Below, piece after piece: positions 17,423 through 26,272 of a stretch of DNA of 64,000 nt. The stretch is from assembly GCF_900114115.1 (NCBI RefSeq), contig NZ_FORX01000021.1, positions 23,253-87,252 on the forward strand, given 5' to 3'. The stretch is from Desulfomicrobium apsheronum (lineage in GTDB: Bacteria; Desulfobacterota; Desulfovibrionia; Desulfovibrionales; Desulfomicrobiaceae). Position 1 is the first letter of the stretch. Each line of letters opens with the position of its first letter. Position numbers and translations under genes: made by a program. The notes under the pieces were generated by a model. The model saw only the letters and a list, made by a program, of their open reading frames with translations. It did no database searches and was not told the origin of the DNA.

Positions 17423-18220
17423 ATGTTTGAAGTAGTCGCTTTGTATCTGGCCGTGGGCGCGGTGGCCGGCGTTCTGGCCGGATTGCTGGGCATCGGGGGC
17501 GGACTTGTCATCGTGCCCATGCTGGTTTTTTGCATGGAGTTGCAGAACCTGCCCCAGGAGCTGATCATGCATATGGCGCTGGGCACCTCCATGGCCAGCA
17601 TCATGTTCACCTCGGTTTCGAGCTTCATGGCCCATCATCGCCGGGGCGCGGTGGAGTGGAGCGTGGTCAGGCGCATCGTAGTCGGCATCCTGGTCGGCAC
17701 GTTCCTCGGAGCCTGGGTGGCCGCGCAGATGAGCACCGGAGCGCTCAAGATATTCTTCGTCATTTTTCTTTACTACGTCTGTTACCAGATGCTCTCCGGG
17801 AAGAAACCCAAGCCGTCGCGCGTTATGCCTGGAACGGCGGGGATGTTTGGGGCGGGCAATGTCATCGGGGTGGTTTCGAGCCTGGTCGGCATCGGCGGGG
17901 GCACACTTTCCGTGCCGTTCATGGTCTGGCACAACATTCCCATCCACAAGGCCATCGGCACTTCCGCAGCCATCGGCTTTCCCATCGCCGTGGCGGGAAC
18001 CCTGGGCTACATCGTCAACGGCCTTGGGACCGAAAACCTGCCGCCTTTTTCCCTCGGCTACATATCCATGACGGCGCTGATCTCCATCGCGGTCATGAGC
18101 GTCATCACCGCTCCCCTGGGCGTGCGTCTGGCTCACAGCCTGCCCGTGGACAAACTGAAGAGGGTGTTCGCGCTGATCCTCTTTCTGGTCGGCACCAAGA
18201 TGCTGGTTTCGCTTTTCTAG
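17423..18220 (+). CDS. TSUP (TauE/SafE, DUF81) anion transporter
   Basis: A 265-residue integral membrane protein with about eight hydrophobic segments in two homologous halves. Each half starts with the family glycine-rich motif (AGLLGIGGGLVIVPML near residue 20 and SSLVGIGGGTLSVPFM near 155). TSUP members move sulphite, sulphoacetate, taurine-derived or other organosulphur anions. In a sulphate reducer sulphite or thiosulphate is plausible, but specificity cannot be read from sequence. Two terminator hairpins follow. Confidence 0.9.
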   Translation: MFEVVALYLAVGAVAGVLAGLLGIGGGLVIVPMLVFCMELQNLPQELIMHMALGTSMASIMFTSVSSFMAHHRRGAVEWSVVRRIVVGILVGTFLGAWVAAQMSTGALKIFFVIFLYYVCYQMLSGKKPKPSRVMPGTAGMFGAGNVIGVVSSLVGIGGGTLSVPFMVWHNIPIHKAIGTSAAIGFPIAVAGTLGYIVNGLGTENLPPFSLGYISMTALISIAVMSVITAPLGVRLAHSLPVDKLKRVFALILFLVGTKMLVSLF

Positions 18221-18234
18221 CCGGGGCGGGGCGG

Positions 18235-18262
18235 CCGGGTCCTTTGCGGTCCCGGTTTTTTT
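18235..18262 (+). terminator. intrinsic terminator after TSUP gene
   Basis: CCGGGTCC and GGTCCCGG pair around TTTGC with one internal mismatch, followed by seven T residues. Confidence 0.85.
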
Positions 18263-18293
18263 GCCTGCCGGATGATTGCGTCTTTGACTGATC

Positions 18294-18335
18294 CGGAACG
18301 ATTCTTCCATAACGGGGAATCGTTCCGTTTTTTTT
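18294..18335 (+). terminator. second intrinsic terminator after TSUP gene
   Basis: Arms 18294-18304 and 18317-18327 form a perfect 11-bp stem, followed by eight T residues. This is a strong backup terminator protecting the convergent exonuclease gene from read-through. Confidence 0.88.
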
Positions 18336-18411
18336 GGCCATTTGCCGGGCGCTCTCGGTCGGTTTCAGCCGACCGGGAACTGACGCGTTCGCCTCCGGGA
18401 CAGTGACGGTT

Positions 18412-19152
18412 CTACATGTACCAGCGCCAGCTCTGTCCGGCGCGGAACAATTCGCGCAGGGTAAGCGGCCTGTTGCCGGCGATCTTCTTGGCCAGGTAGA
18501 TGAAGAGGTAGGCTGTCTGGAGGGCATCGCCCAAGGCATCGTGGGCCGTGAAACGGGGCAGTTCGAACTCCCGGGCCAGGTCGGTCAGCACATAGGAGAT
18601 GCTCAGGTTGTACTGTTCGTAATGCGAGGGCGTGCGCTTCTCGCGCCACAGCATGGCCATGCGCATGGTGTCGAGGCAGGGATTGGCCAGTGGTCGGCCG
18701 TGATTCTTTTTGCAGGCCCTGTTCAGGAAGCTCATGTCCAACCCAACGTGGTGGCCGACGATGAGGGTGCCCTTGCAGAATTCGATCAGCCCGGGAAGGA
18801 CCTCGACCAGGGGCGGGGCCTTGGCGATGGCCTCGGGGGTGATGCGGTGGATGAGGGTGCTTGTCTTGGGGAGCGGAATGCTGGGCCGCACCAGAACGCT
18901 GAAGCTTTCGCCCGGCACGATGGCCAGTCCGCGCACACGCACGGCTCCGATGGAGACGATTTCCTCCTTGCGGGCTGAGAGGCCGGTCAGTTCCGTGTCC
19001 AGCACCGTGTAGACGTAATCCTCCAGGGGGCGGGTCTGGTCCAGCTGGCGGCATAGACGGTTGTTTTCGTCCAGCGCGGGCAGGCTTGAGCCTTTTTGAC
19101 CAAGTCCCATCAGGGCGAGCAGACTTTTCGGTGTGGGAAGATTCATGCTCAT
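18412..19152 (-). CDS. DnaQ-like 3'-5' exonuclease
   Basis: A 246-residue DEDDh exonuclease. ExoI motif VLDTELTG (D52, E54), ExoII HHVGLDMSFL and ExoIII HDALGDA (His then Asp) are all present. Such stand-alone DnaQ proteins trim DNA or RNA 3' ends. Its ATG overlaps the stop of the cNMP/CBS/DUF294 gene by 4 bases, and that pair accompanies acetate-type symporters in many proteobacteria, so the exonuclease is likely part of this conserved cluster rather than of replication. Confidence 0.88.
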   Translation of the reverse strand: MSMNLPTPKSLLALMGLGQKGSSLPALDENNRLCRQLDQTRPLEDYVYTVLDTELTGLSARKEEIVSIGAVRVRGLAIVPGESFSVLVRPSIPLPKTSTLIHRITPEAIAKAPPLVEVLPGLIEFCKGTLIVGHHVGLDMSFLNRACKKNHGRPLANPCLDTMRMAMLWREKRTPSHYEQYNLSISYVLTDLAREFELPRFTAHDALGDALQTAYLFIYLAKKIAGNRPLTLRELFRAGQSWRWYM

Positions 19153-21062
19153 GCCATGTTCAGCCGGAAGACTTCGCGCAACACTCCGTGCAGCGGGGTG
19201 ATCACGCCGAAGGCTTCGCGCAGGGTTCTTTTTTCCAGCGCCGAGAGGGTCCCCGGGTCAAGGCGGTTGTCCGGTGGCACGCCCTGCTCCATCTGTTCGA
19301 GCTGGTGCATGAGCCGCGAATGCAGCAGGAATTCGAAGGCCTCCCGCGCTTCGTGGAACAAATCGCGCGATAGATGCCCCTCCTGATGCAGCAGTTCAAG
19401 CCTGCCAAGGGTGCTCGTTTCCCGGATTCCGTGATAAAGAGCCATGACCCGCGCAAAGTCCATGAAGGGCAGCAGGCCCCTGGTTTTTATGTCCAGGGTG
19501 TTCTTGTGGGCTCCATCCTTTTCAACCATGAAATTCTTGAAGAATGTCAGCGGCGGTTTGGAATTCAGGCATTCTGCGGCCAGGTAGCGCAGGAACAGAT
19601 CTTTGCCGGCGCAGGCGTTGGTGACGTGCAGGCGCAGGTTTTCGGCCAGATCCTTGTGCCCGTAAATGCCCCTGAAATCGAAAAAAACGGAGCTGGCCAG
19701 GACGCGCTCGGGTTCGGGCGCGGTGGTCCAGGTGGTGACCCGGTTTTTCCACGCATCAAGCGAGCCTCGCCACTGGGGGTTCGAGGCCATCATGTCGCCA
19801 GGGCAGCGCGGAAAGCCGCAGTTTATGAGATGCCCGACCATGCGTTCGGTGAAGGCCGAAAAATAGGTCTCGGCCGCGCGCTCCAGAAAATCCACTCCGC
19901 AGTTTTCAGTGACCAGCGCGTTGTCCTGGTCCGTGGCGAAGGTCTGCTCGCGGCGGCCCTCGCTGCCCATGAGCAGGAGGCAGAATTTGACCGGAGGCGG
20001 ACCCAGTTCGCGCAGCATGAGATCAAGGAGCTTGGACATGATCTGGTCGTTCAGGATTGCGATCATGCGGGTGATGTTGCCCGCTTTGGCGCCTTGCTGG
20101 ACCAGGGTGCGGATGACCGGGGTGATGCTGTCGTGCAGCGGATAGAGCCCGGGGATGGTGGTGCGCGAGGCGATTTCCCGGAACACGGACATGGGCGAGC
20201 GGCCCTGCAGGAGCATGATGTCGTGGGAGCTGATGATGCCTTGCAGCCTGTTGTTGGATTTGACCACGAGATGATGGATGTTCTTGGACATCATGGTCAA
20301 CAGGGCGTCGAAGCATACCGCTCCGGCGTCGATGCTCTCCACCGGCGTGGTCATGATGGTCTCGGCCGGGGCCTGCAGGTCAAGGCCCAGGGCCATGGCC
20401 TTGCGTAGGTCCGTGTCCGTGATGATGCCGCAGATCTCCCCAGAGGGTTCACGGAACAGGAGCGAGCCCGTGTTGTGCCGGATCATTTCCTTGGCCGCGG
20501 CCTGGATGCTCAGGCCAAAGGGCACGCTGACGGGTTCGCGGGAGACGAGATCGCCAACGGGATTGCTGAAGAGATGCAGGCTGTGGTCTTCATGAGCCGG
20601 GAGGGTCTTGCAGCGCATTTCCTCGAAGGCCTTTGAGAGGAACGTGTCGGCGAAGGATTTGAGGTAGAAGCGCGGGATGCCCGGGTTGAGATGCACGGCT
20701 TCGAAAAAACGGTCGCGGGGAATCTTGATGATGAAGGTGTCTTCGACCGTTTCGGCATCCATGGCCGCCTTTTCACCGTTGAAAAGCGACAGTGCGCCAA
20801 GGGATGCCCCTTCGGTGCGGATGTCCATGAGAATGCCCTCGTCCTCAAGAAAAAGGCGGATGGCTCCTTTCTGGATCAGGTAGAGGCCGTCGACCTCGCT
20901 AATCCCCCGGCGCAGCAGCCGCGTTCCGGCTGGAAAGAAGTCCACCAGGCAGCCTCGGGCAAGACGGACAAGACTCTGCCTCTCCAGTTCGGAAAAGGGC
21001 AGAGTGCTCTCAAGAAAGGTGATGATGCTGTCGTATCCCGCAGGCTGAATTCCCGCGTTCAT
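19149..21062 (-). CDS. cNMP-binding / CBS pair / DUF294 nucleotidyltransferase-like protein
   Basis: A 637-residue soluble regulator. An N-terminal cyclic-nucleotide-binding fold (about 20-150), two CBS domains (about 165-295), then a DUF294 nucleotidyltransferase domain with MGSEGRREQTFATDQD near residue 365 (GlnD-like), and a helical substrate-binding C-terminus. The family sits next to acetate/solute symporter genes and is thought to sense an adenosine or cyclic nucleotide and regulate transport or modify a partner; this is not established. It is between the symporter and the exonuclease on the same strand, coupled to the latter by a 4-base overlap. Confidence 0.9.
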   Translation of the reverse strand: MNAGIQPAGYDSIITFLESTLPFSELERQSLVRLARGCLVDFFPAGTRLLRRGISEVDGLYLIQKGAIRLFLEDEGILMDIRTEGASLGALSLFNGEKAAMDAETVEDTFIIKIPRDRFFEAVHLNPGIPRFYLKSFADTFLSKAFEEMRCKTLPAHEDHSLHLFSNPVGDLVSREPVSVPFGLSIQAAAKEMIRHNTGSLLFREPSGEICGIITDTDLRKAMALGLDLQAPAETIMTTPVESIDAGAVCFDALLTMMSKNIHHLVVKSNNRLQGIISSHDIMLLQGRSPMSVFREIASRTTIPGLYPLHDSITPVIRTLVQQGAKAGNITRMIAILNDQIMSKLLDLMLRELGPPPVKFCLLLMGSEGRREQTFATDQDNALVTENCGVDFLERAAETYFSAFTERMVGHLINCGFPRCPGDMMASNPQWRGSLDAWKNRVTTWTTAPEPERVLASSVFFDFRGIYGHKDLAENLRLHVTNACAGKDLFLRYLAAECLNSKPPLTFFKNFMVEKDGAHKNTLDIKTRGLLPFMDFARVMALYHGIRETSTLGRLELLHQEGHLSRDLFHEAREAFEFLLHSRLMHQLEQMEQGVPPDNRLDPGTLSALEKRTLREAFGVITPLHGVLREVFRLNMA

Positions 21063-21113
21063 GGCGTTGTCCTTGGGTTGCGGGGCCGGTTTCCCGGCCC
21101 CTGTTTTGTTTGG

Positions 21114-22889
21114 CTAGTGATCGATGGCCGCACCCGCTCCGCGCGGGATGCGCACGCTTTCCACCATCTCCTGCACGGCGAGCGGCGGAGCCTTGGTGAT
21201 CATGGAGACGCCGAATGTGACCGCGAAGTTGATGACCATGCCCACCGTTCCGATGCCTTCGGGGCTGATGCCGAAGAACCAGGGAGACACGCCCATGAAC
21301 TTGGTCTGTACGATGTAGAGCATGGTGAATCCGATACCGCTGATCATGCCGCTGATGGCTCCTTCCTTGGTTGCGCGCTTCCAGAAGATGCCGAGCACGA
21401 TGATGGGGAAGAAGGAGGACGAAGCCAGTCCGAAAGCCAGCGCCACGACCTGGGCGACAAATCCCGGAGGGTTGATGCCGAAGTATCCCGCGATGATGAC
21501 GCCCACGCCGATCATGACCCGGCCCACGAGCAGGCGTATCTTCTCCGAGGCGCCGCGGTTGATGATGCGGTAGTAGAGGTCATGGGAGATGGACGAGGCG
21601 ATGACCAGCAAGAGTCCGGCCGCCGTGGACAGGGCAGCGGCAAGTCCGCCTGCCGCGACCAGGGCGATGACCCAGGGCGGAAGCTGCGAGATTTCGGGGG
21701 TGGCCAGGACCATGATGTCGTTGTCTATGTAAAGTTCGTTGGCGTTGTCGAGAGGCGCGTTCGTGATCAGTCGCTGGCCGTGTGCACCCGTTTCTCCGCT
21801 GTAGGTTGGCTTGCCCGCGAAGGCCGCACCGGCCCTGTAGGTGATGATGCCGTCATTGTTCTTGTCCACCCAGGCCAGAAGACCTGTTTTTTCCCAGTTG
21901 CCGAACCAGGCGGGTACCGAGGAGTACGATGTTTCGCTCAGTGCCTTGGTCAGGGTATAGCGGGAGAACGCGCCCAGAGCCGGAGCCGTGGTATAGAGGA
22001 TGCCGATGAACAGAATGGCGTAGAAGGCCGAGAGGCGGGCGGCCCGGACGCTGGGCACGGTGTAGAAACGGATGATGACGTGGGGCAGTCCGGCCGTGCC
22101 GACCATGAGACACATGGTGATGGCGAAGACGTCGATCATGGGTTTCGTGCCCGCGCCAAACGCGCTGGTGTACTCGGCGAAGCCAAGATCCCTGCCGATC
22201 TGGTTCAGGGTTTCGAGCAGATACTTGCCCGAGTCGGCTCCAGCGAGAATGGTGCTTCCAAAACCTGCCTGCGGGATGGGATTGCCGGTCAGCTTGAGCG
22301 AGATGGCGATGGCCGGAATGAGGAAGGCCGTGATCAGCACGCAGTACTGGGCCACCTGGGTCCAGGTGATGCCCTTCATGCCGCCGATGGCCGCGTACAG
22401 GAAAACCAGGACCATGCCGATCATGACTCCGGTATTGACGTCGACTTCCAGAAAGCGGCTGAAGACGATGCCGACCCCGCGCATCTGCCCGGCCACGTAG
22501 GTCAGGGAGACGAAGATGGCACAGATCAGCGCCACGAGCCTGGCCGCCGAGGAATAATAACGGTCGCCGACGAAGTCCGGGACCGTGAACTTGCCGAACT
22601 TGCGCAGATAGGGGGCCAGGAGCAGGGCCAGGAGCACGTAGCCGCCGGTCCAGCCCATGAGGTACATGCAGCCAGCATAGCCCATGAACGAGATCATGCC
22701 GGCCATGGAGATGAAAGAGGCGGCGCTCATCCAGTCGGCCGCCGTGGCCATTCCGTTGGCCAAGGGCGGAACACCGCCTCCGGCGACGTAAAAGCCCTTT
22801 GTGTCCTTGACGCGGGATGTCCAGGCGATTCCTATGTAGAGGGCGAACGTCGCGCCCACGATGAGATAAGTCCAGATTTGCAGTGACAT
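21114..22889 (-). CDS. sodium:solute symporter, acetate-type large subunit
   Basis: A 591-residue SSS-family permease with about 13 hydrophobic segments. The N-terminus (TWTSRVKDTKG-like region, then ADWMSAASFISMAG) and the SSS core QMRGVGIVFSRFL match the ActP/VC2705 group that cotransports acetate or other short monocarboxylates with sodium. A hydrophilic insert (about residues 350-390) contains DKNNDG, like an EF-hand calcium loop. The small DUF4212 partner is 22 bases upstream. In sulphate reducers it may take up acetate, lactate or pyruvate. Confidence 0.9.
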   Translation of the reverse strand: MSLQIWTYLIVGATFALYIGIAWTSRVKDTKGFYVAGGGVPPLANGMATAADWMSAASFISMAGMISFMGYAGCMYLMGWTGGYVLLALLLAPYLRKFGKFTVPDFVGDRYYSSAARLVALICAIFVSLTYVAGQMRGVGIVFSRFLEVDVNTGVMIGMVLVFLYAAIGGMKGITWTQVAQYCVLITAFLIPAIAISLKLTGNPIPQAGFGSTILAGADSGKYLLETLNQIGRDLGFAEYTSAFGAGTKPMIDVFAITMCLMVGTAGLPHVIIRFYTVPSVRAARLSAFYAILFIGILYTTAPALGAFSRYTLTKALSETSYSSVPAWFGNWEKTGLLAWVDKNNDGIITYRAGAAFAGKPTYSGETGAHGQRLITNAPLDNANELYIDNDIMVLATPEISQLPPWVIALVAAGGLAAALSTAAGLLLVIASSISHDLYYRIINRGASEKIRLLVGRVMIGVGVIIAGYFGINPPGFVAQVVALAFGLASSSFFPIIVLGIFWKRATKEGAISGMISGIGFTMLYIVQTKFMGVSPWFFGISPEGIGTVGMVINFAVTFGVSMITKAPPLAVQEMVESVRIPRGAGAAIDH

Positions 22890-22911
22890 GATTCCTCCGG
22901 TTGGTCAGTTG

Positions 22912-23163
22912 CTATTCATGCACGTCGTATTTCTTATCCAGCCGATCCATGAGCAGGAAGTAGGCAAGGATGATGAGTACGAAAACATAGATCGACCCTT
23001 GCTGGGCAAACCAGAAACCTAGAGGAAATCCGCCAAGATGGAAGGCGTTGAGTTGTTCGACGAATAAAATCCCGAATCCGTAGGATACCGTCGCCCAGAT
23101 GGCCAAAAGGATGAGCATGTACGTTTTGTTTCTTTTCCAGTAACTTTGCATTGACATATCCAT
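22912..23163 (-). CDS. DUF4212 symporter small subunit
   Basis: An 83-residue protein with two membrane segments and the family signature PLGFWFAQQGSIYVFVL. It pairs with VC2705-type SSS permeases, here encoded directly downstream. The ATG at 23163 has GGGGGGAC seven bases upstream; an earlier in-frame ATG at 23244 would add 27 residues with no family resemblance, so it is rejected. Confidence 0.9.
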   Translation of the reverse strand: MDMSMQSYWKRNKTYMLILLAIWATVSYGFGILFVEQLNAFHLGGFPLGFWFAQQGSIYVFVLIILAYFLLMDRLDKKYDVHE

Positions 23164-23531
23164 GTTGTCCCCCCTGTGAAAAAAGCGTTGATGAAATGTG
23201 GCTTCACCCGATTGAGCTTGGATGTTTTCTGACACGCTTTGCAAAGCATTGCATCTGCTTTCCGGTGAATGGAGGGAGAAACAGGTTATTGGCGAAAGGA
23301 GTCGAATTGAACTGGCTAATGGGAATTTGTAGCCGCTGACCGGGTTGCGGCTACCGTTCGGTTGTAGGTGATAAGTGATGGTAATAAGTGGATGTTCGAA
23401 CTATGTACGCACATTGTGCAGAGGCTCTGGAAGCGTTTTACGGCGGGGAACGGACTCATTTTGGCCGTGACTTGCGTCAGGCGCAGGGTCAGCGGTCGAA
23501 TTCACACATTGCCGAGTGAAGGAGGGATATC
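23164..23531. other. divergent intergenic region, symporter / macro domain
   Basis: This 368-base space separates the divergent symporter operon and macro-domain gene and must hold both promoters. I looked for sigma-54 sites and strong hairpins and found none that convince me; an imperfect repeat, GCAAAGCATTGC, at about 23240-23256 is the only notable symmetry. Confidence 0.5.
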
Positions 23532-24041
23532 ATGATTTCCATTGTCGTAGCCGACATCACGACATTGCAGGTGGATGCCATCGTCAACGCGGCCAATTCT
23601 TCGCTCTTGGGCGGAGGCGGGGTGGACGGCGCCATTCATCGAGCGGCAGGTCCCGAACTCTTGGCCGAATGCCGCACCCTTGGGGGATGCCCTGCAGGAG
23701 AGGCGCGGATAACCAGAGGCTACCGTCTGCCTGCCAGATACGTAATCCACACCGTAGGCCCGGTCTGGAAAGGCGGCGGGCAGGGCGAGCGGGAAGTATT
23801 GGCCAATTGCTACAGGGCCTGCCTGACTTTGGCGCTGGAGCACGGCCTGGGCAGCGTGGCTTTTCCGGCCATCAGTTGCGGAGCGTACGGTTTTCCGGCG
23901 GCAGAAGCCTGTGCCGTGGCCGTGTCCCAGGTTCGGGTTTTTCAGCGCGAGCATCTGGCGCCAGCCTCGGTGGTCATTGCATGCTTTTCCGAATCAATGC
24001 GGCGCTTGTACGAGCAATGTCTTGCCAAAGAAGGTGACTGA
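23532..24041 (+). CDS. macro domain protein, O-acetyl-ADP-ribose deacetylase-like
   Basis: A 169-residue stand-alone macro domain of the YmdB/MacroD group. Signatures are [22 protein letters not shown] at residues 15-36 (the ADP-ribose and catalytic loop) and [13 protein letters not shown] for the distal loop. Such enzymes release acetate from O-acetyl-ADP-ribose or remove mono-ADP-ribose from proteins. GGAGGG precedes the ATG. It is divergent from the acetate-type symporter; release of acetate by this enzyme makes the proximity suggestive, but it may be coincidence. Confidence 0.93.
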   Translation: MISIVVADITTLQVDAIVNAANSSLLGGGGVDGAIHRAAGPELLAECRTLGGCPAGEARITRGYRLPARYVIHTVGPVWKGGGQGEREVLANCYRACLTLALEHGLGSVAFPAISCGAYGFPAAEACAVAVSQVRVFQREHLAPASVVIACFSESMRRLYEQCLAKEGD

Positions 24042-24213
24042 TGATTCCGGATGCGGGGCGTTTTCTTGCCTGAGGGCCGCGCCTGACTTTCGCGTCCTGG
24101 GCGGAGCCCCTTTATTTTGCAGGGGGCATGGGCTAGACCTTGGGCAACAAAGCGTTTTGAATCCGCCGCTTATACGCGATGAGCATCCACTGAACACAAT
24201 TGCCGGGAAGAAC

Positions 24214-25425
24214 ATGAAGATCATCGTCTGCCTGCTGTGCCTTTTCTCCTTTTTTGCCTGCTCCGGGCAACGCGCTCCGGTTCAGGCGCCGGTCGCGGTG
24301 CAAGCGCCCATTCTTCCCGAGTTCGAGGTTCTGAACACCCTGCATCAGCAGTTTCTCGTTTTCCGGGAAGATGACATTTTTCGGCGCTACGGCTTTACGT
24401 ACAATTCCCCCTACGCCGACTGGTTGCAGCGGGTCCGCAGCCTGGAGCAGGACCCGGCAATGGGCGACGTGGCCCGCCTCTTGGCCGGCCTTTCCATTGC
24501 CTACCGCACGCATGGGGGCAAGAGCAGTGTTTACGCGCAGTTCGAGGAACGCTTCGACAAGGCGTTGCGCGCTCCCGTGGCACCTGAGCCCACGGTTCGG
24601 CCCGCGCCCGCGACCACGCCTGCGCCCGCCGCGCCTCCCGAACCCGGCGTCACGATTCTTTTCAGTGGCGACACCCGGGGAGACGTGTTCCCGAAGTCCG
24701 GCCTGACAGGAGACGTGGGCGGGCTGGCCCGGCGTCCGTCCACGATTGCGTATTTCAGGGAAAAGGATCCGGGTGTCCTTCTGCTTGACGCGGGAGACGC
24801 ATTTGCCTCGGGATTTGCTGGCTCGGAGATGACAAACAAGGTCCTGGTCCGGGCCATGAACCGTATGCGCTACGACGCCATGGGCCTCGGGCCGCAAGAT
24901 TTGGCCATGGGCGAGGTGGCGCTCCGGGAGCTTGTCGGCATGGCGAAATTTCCCCTTGTCTGCTCCAATCTGGAGTTCGGAAAGGGCGCCTCGCCATGGA
25001 TCAAGCCTTATGCGATTTTCGAGCGAAACCGACTCAGGGTAGCCGTAGTGAGTCTATTGCCCCCGATTCCCGGGGCAGTGATTACCGGAGCACGCTTCAT
25101 TGCCCCGGCTCGCGCCCTGCGCGCTCTTTTGCCGGGGCTGCAAGACAAGGTGGACTGCATTGTGCTTCTGACGCAGTTTGGAAGAGAGGACATGGCCGGC
25201 CTGCTTGGCGGAGCCGAGGAGATCGGGGTGATTCTGGGCGACAGCATGGAGTTTTCGCGAGGAAGGCCCGCATACATCCCCGCCGTCCCAGGGGGGCGTG
25301 GTTTTGGATCTGTCCGTCTGGAACACCGGGATGCAGGCATTGCGCGCATCACCCAGACCATGCCAGTGCTCCTGGGAGCGGAGCCCGATGCGCAAATTCA
25401 TGAAATGCTGGATGAACTCGAATAG
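24214..25425 (+). CDS. 5'-nucleotidase-like lipoprotein, degenerate metal site
   Basis: A 403-residue lipoprotein with signal and lipobox FFAC (C16). Residues 20-130 are a helical domain, then a Pro/Ala linker, and from about 145 a calcineurin-type 5'-nucleotidase fold. LFSGDTRGDVFP stands in for the usual D-x-H motif, LLDAGDAF is kept, and the GNHE motif is replaced by LGPQDLAMG. The second His-containing motif is also absent. The protein may therefore bind but not hydrolyse nucleotides. The longer reading frame starts at 23911 inside the macro gene, but ATG 24214 gives the signal peptide. Confidence 0.8.
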   Translation: MKIIVCLLCLFSFFACSGQRAPVQAPVAVQAPILPEFEVLNTLHQQFLVFREDDIFRRYGFTYNSPYADWLQRVRSLEQDPAMGDVARLLAGLSIAYRTHGGKSSVYAQFEERFDKALRAPVAPEPTVRPAPATTPAPAAPPEPGVTILFSGDTRGDVFPKSGLTGDVGGLARRPSTIAYFREKDPGVLLLDAGDAFASGFAGSEMTNKVLVRAMNRMRYDAMGLGPQDLAMGEVALRELVGMAKFPLVCSNLEFGKGASPWIKPYAIFERNRLRVAVVSLLPPIPGAVITGARFIAPARALRALLPGLQDKVDCIVLLTQFGREDMAGLLGGAEEIGVILGDSMEFSRGRPAYIPAVPGGRGFGSVRLEHRDAGIARITQTMPVLLGAEPDAQIHEMLDELE

Positions 25426-25482
25426 CTGGAAAAAATGCTTGCTTTTTTAAAATGGTTTGGGCAGTAACCGTTTTCGCGTTGT

Positions 25483-25558
<76 letters not shown>

Positions 25559-25594
25559 CTTAAACGCTTGAAAAAACATTATGTTTACTTGAAT

Positions 25595-25651
25595 GCCGCA
25601 AACGAAAAAGCCGTCCGAAAGGGCGGCTTTTTCGTTTGCGGCGTTTTTTTT
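25595..25651 (+). terminator. long-stem terminator after tRNA-Ala
   Basis: Arms 25595-25616 and 25621-25642 pair over 22 bp with one G-T pair around a GAAA tetraloop, then a run of T residues. The stem is unusually long and nearly symmetric, with A-run and T-run inside, so it could stop transcription from either side. Confidence 0.92.
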
Positions 25652-26272
25652 GCCGTACGCGCCGCCAGACTGCTTGCATATTTTCATGGCGGCCAAGAAT
25701 TACTCCAGACTTCCCGCGTCGATCCCCCCCCATTTCACCTTTGATCCGTCGCCTCACTTCAAAATACAGGCGCTGCTCCGGGCAGGCCTTGGTCATGTTT
25801 TTCAAGGTAATACAGCGCAAACTGATTGGCGGTAGAGCAGAGTTTCCGGGATTCCGATTTTGACTGTTGCTTTCCTCTTCGAATTACTACTCATCTGTGC
25901 CCAGAATATTTTTTCCGCCATTTGTTGATTGTGGTGCTTTTTTTGGTCGCCGTTGCATGGTGTTTCAAGTAGGGTGTCGACTTTTCAGCTTGTGGTGATG
26001 CGATGTTTTCTACTATTATTACAGTCTTTTGCTGAATTCTGATTTGACGGGTGCAGTCAGCTTCCGGTGACTTCATTCAATTTTACGCAATGGTTTTTTA
26101 ATAAGTACGTATCAAATTGAGTAGGGAAGCGTTTATGAAAATACTATTGAATAGGCATTGTAGCTAAGAAGTATATGCAAGTAATGTAAGTACTCATGGG
26201 TGAGAATTCCTTAATTTTCGCGCAATTTTATTTATAGTAACGATAAAAACCATTTTTATACAAGAGGTTTTT
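25652..26272. other. AT-rich non-coding region
   Basis: About 620 bases without a credible gene, becoming increasingly AT-rich towards 26270, clearly different from the GC-rich surroundings. It precedes the AT-rich HD-GYP gene and probably belongs to the same transferred segment. No RNA gene or clear repeat was recognised. Confidence 0.6.

Noticed and set aside
17372..18310. Minus-strand frame of 312 codons opposite the TSUP transporter
   Set aside because: His/Asp/Gly-rich mirror of membrane codons; the TSUP motifs are on the plus strand.
20691..22886. Plus-strand frame of 731 codons opposite the DUF294 and symporter genes
   Set aside because: Shadow of two genes with clear motifs, no ribosome site, and low-complexity composition.
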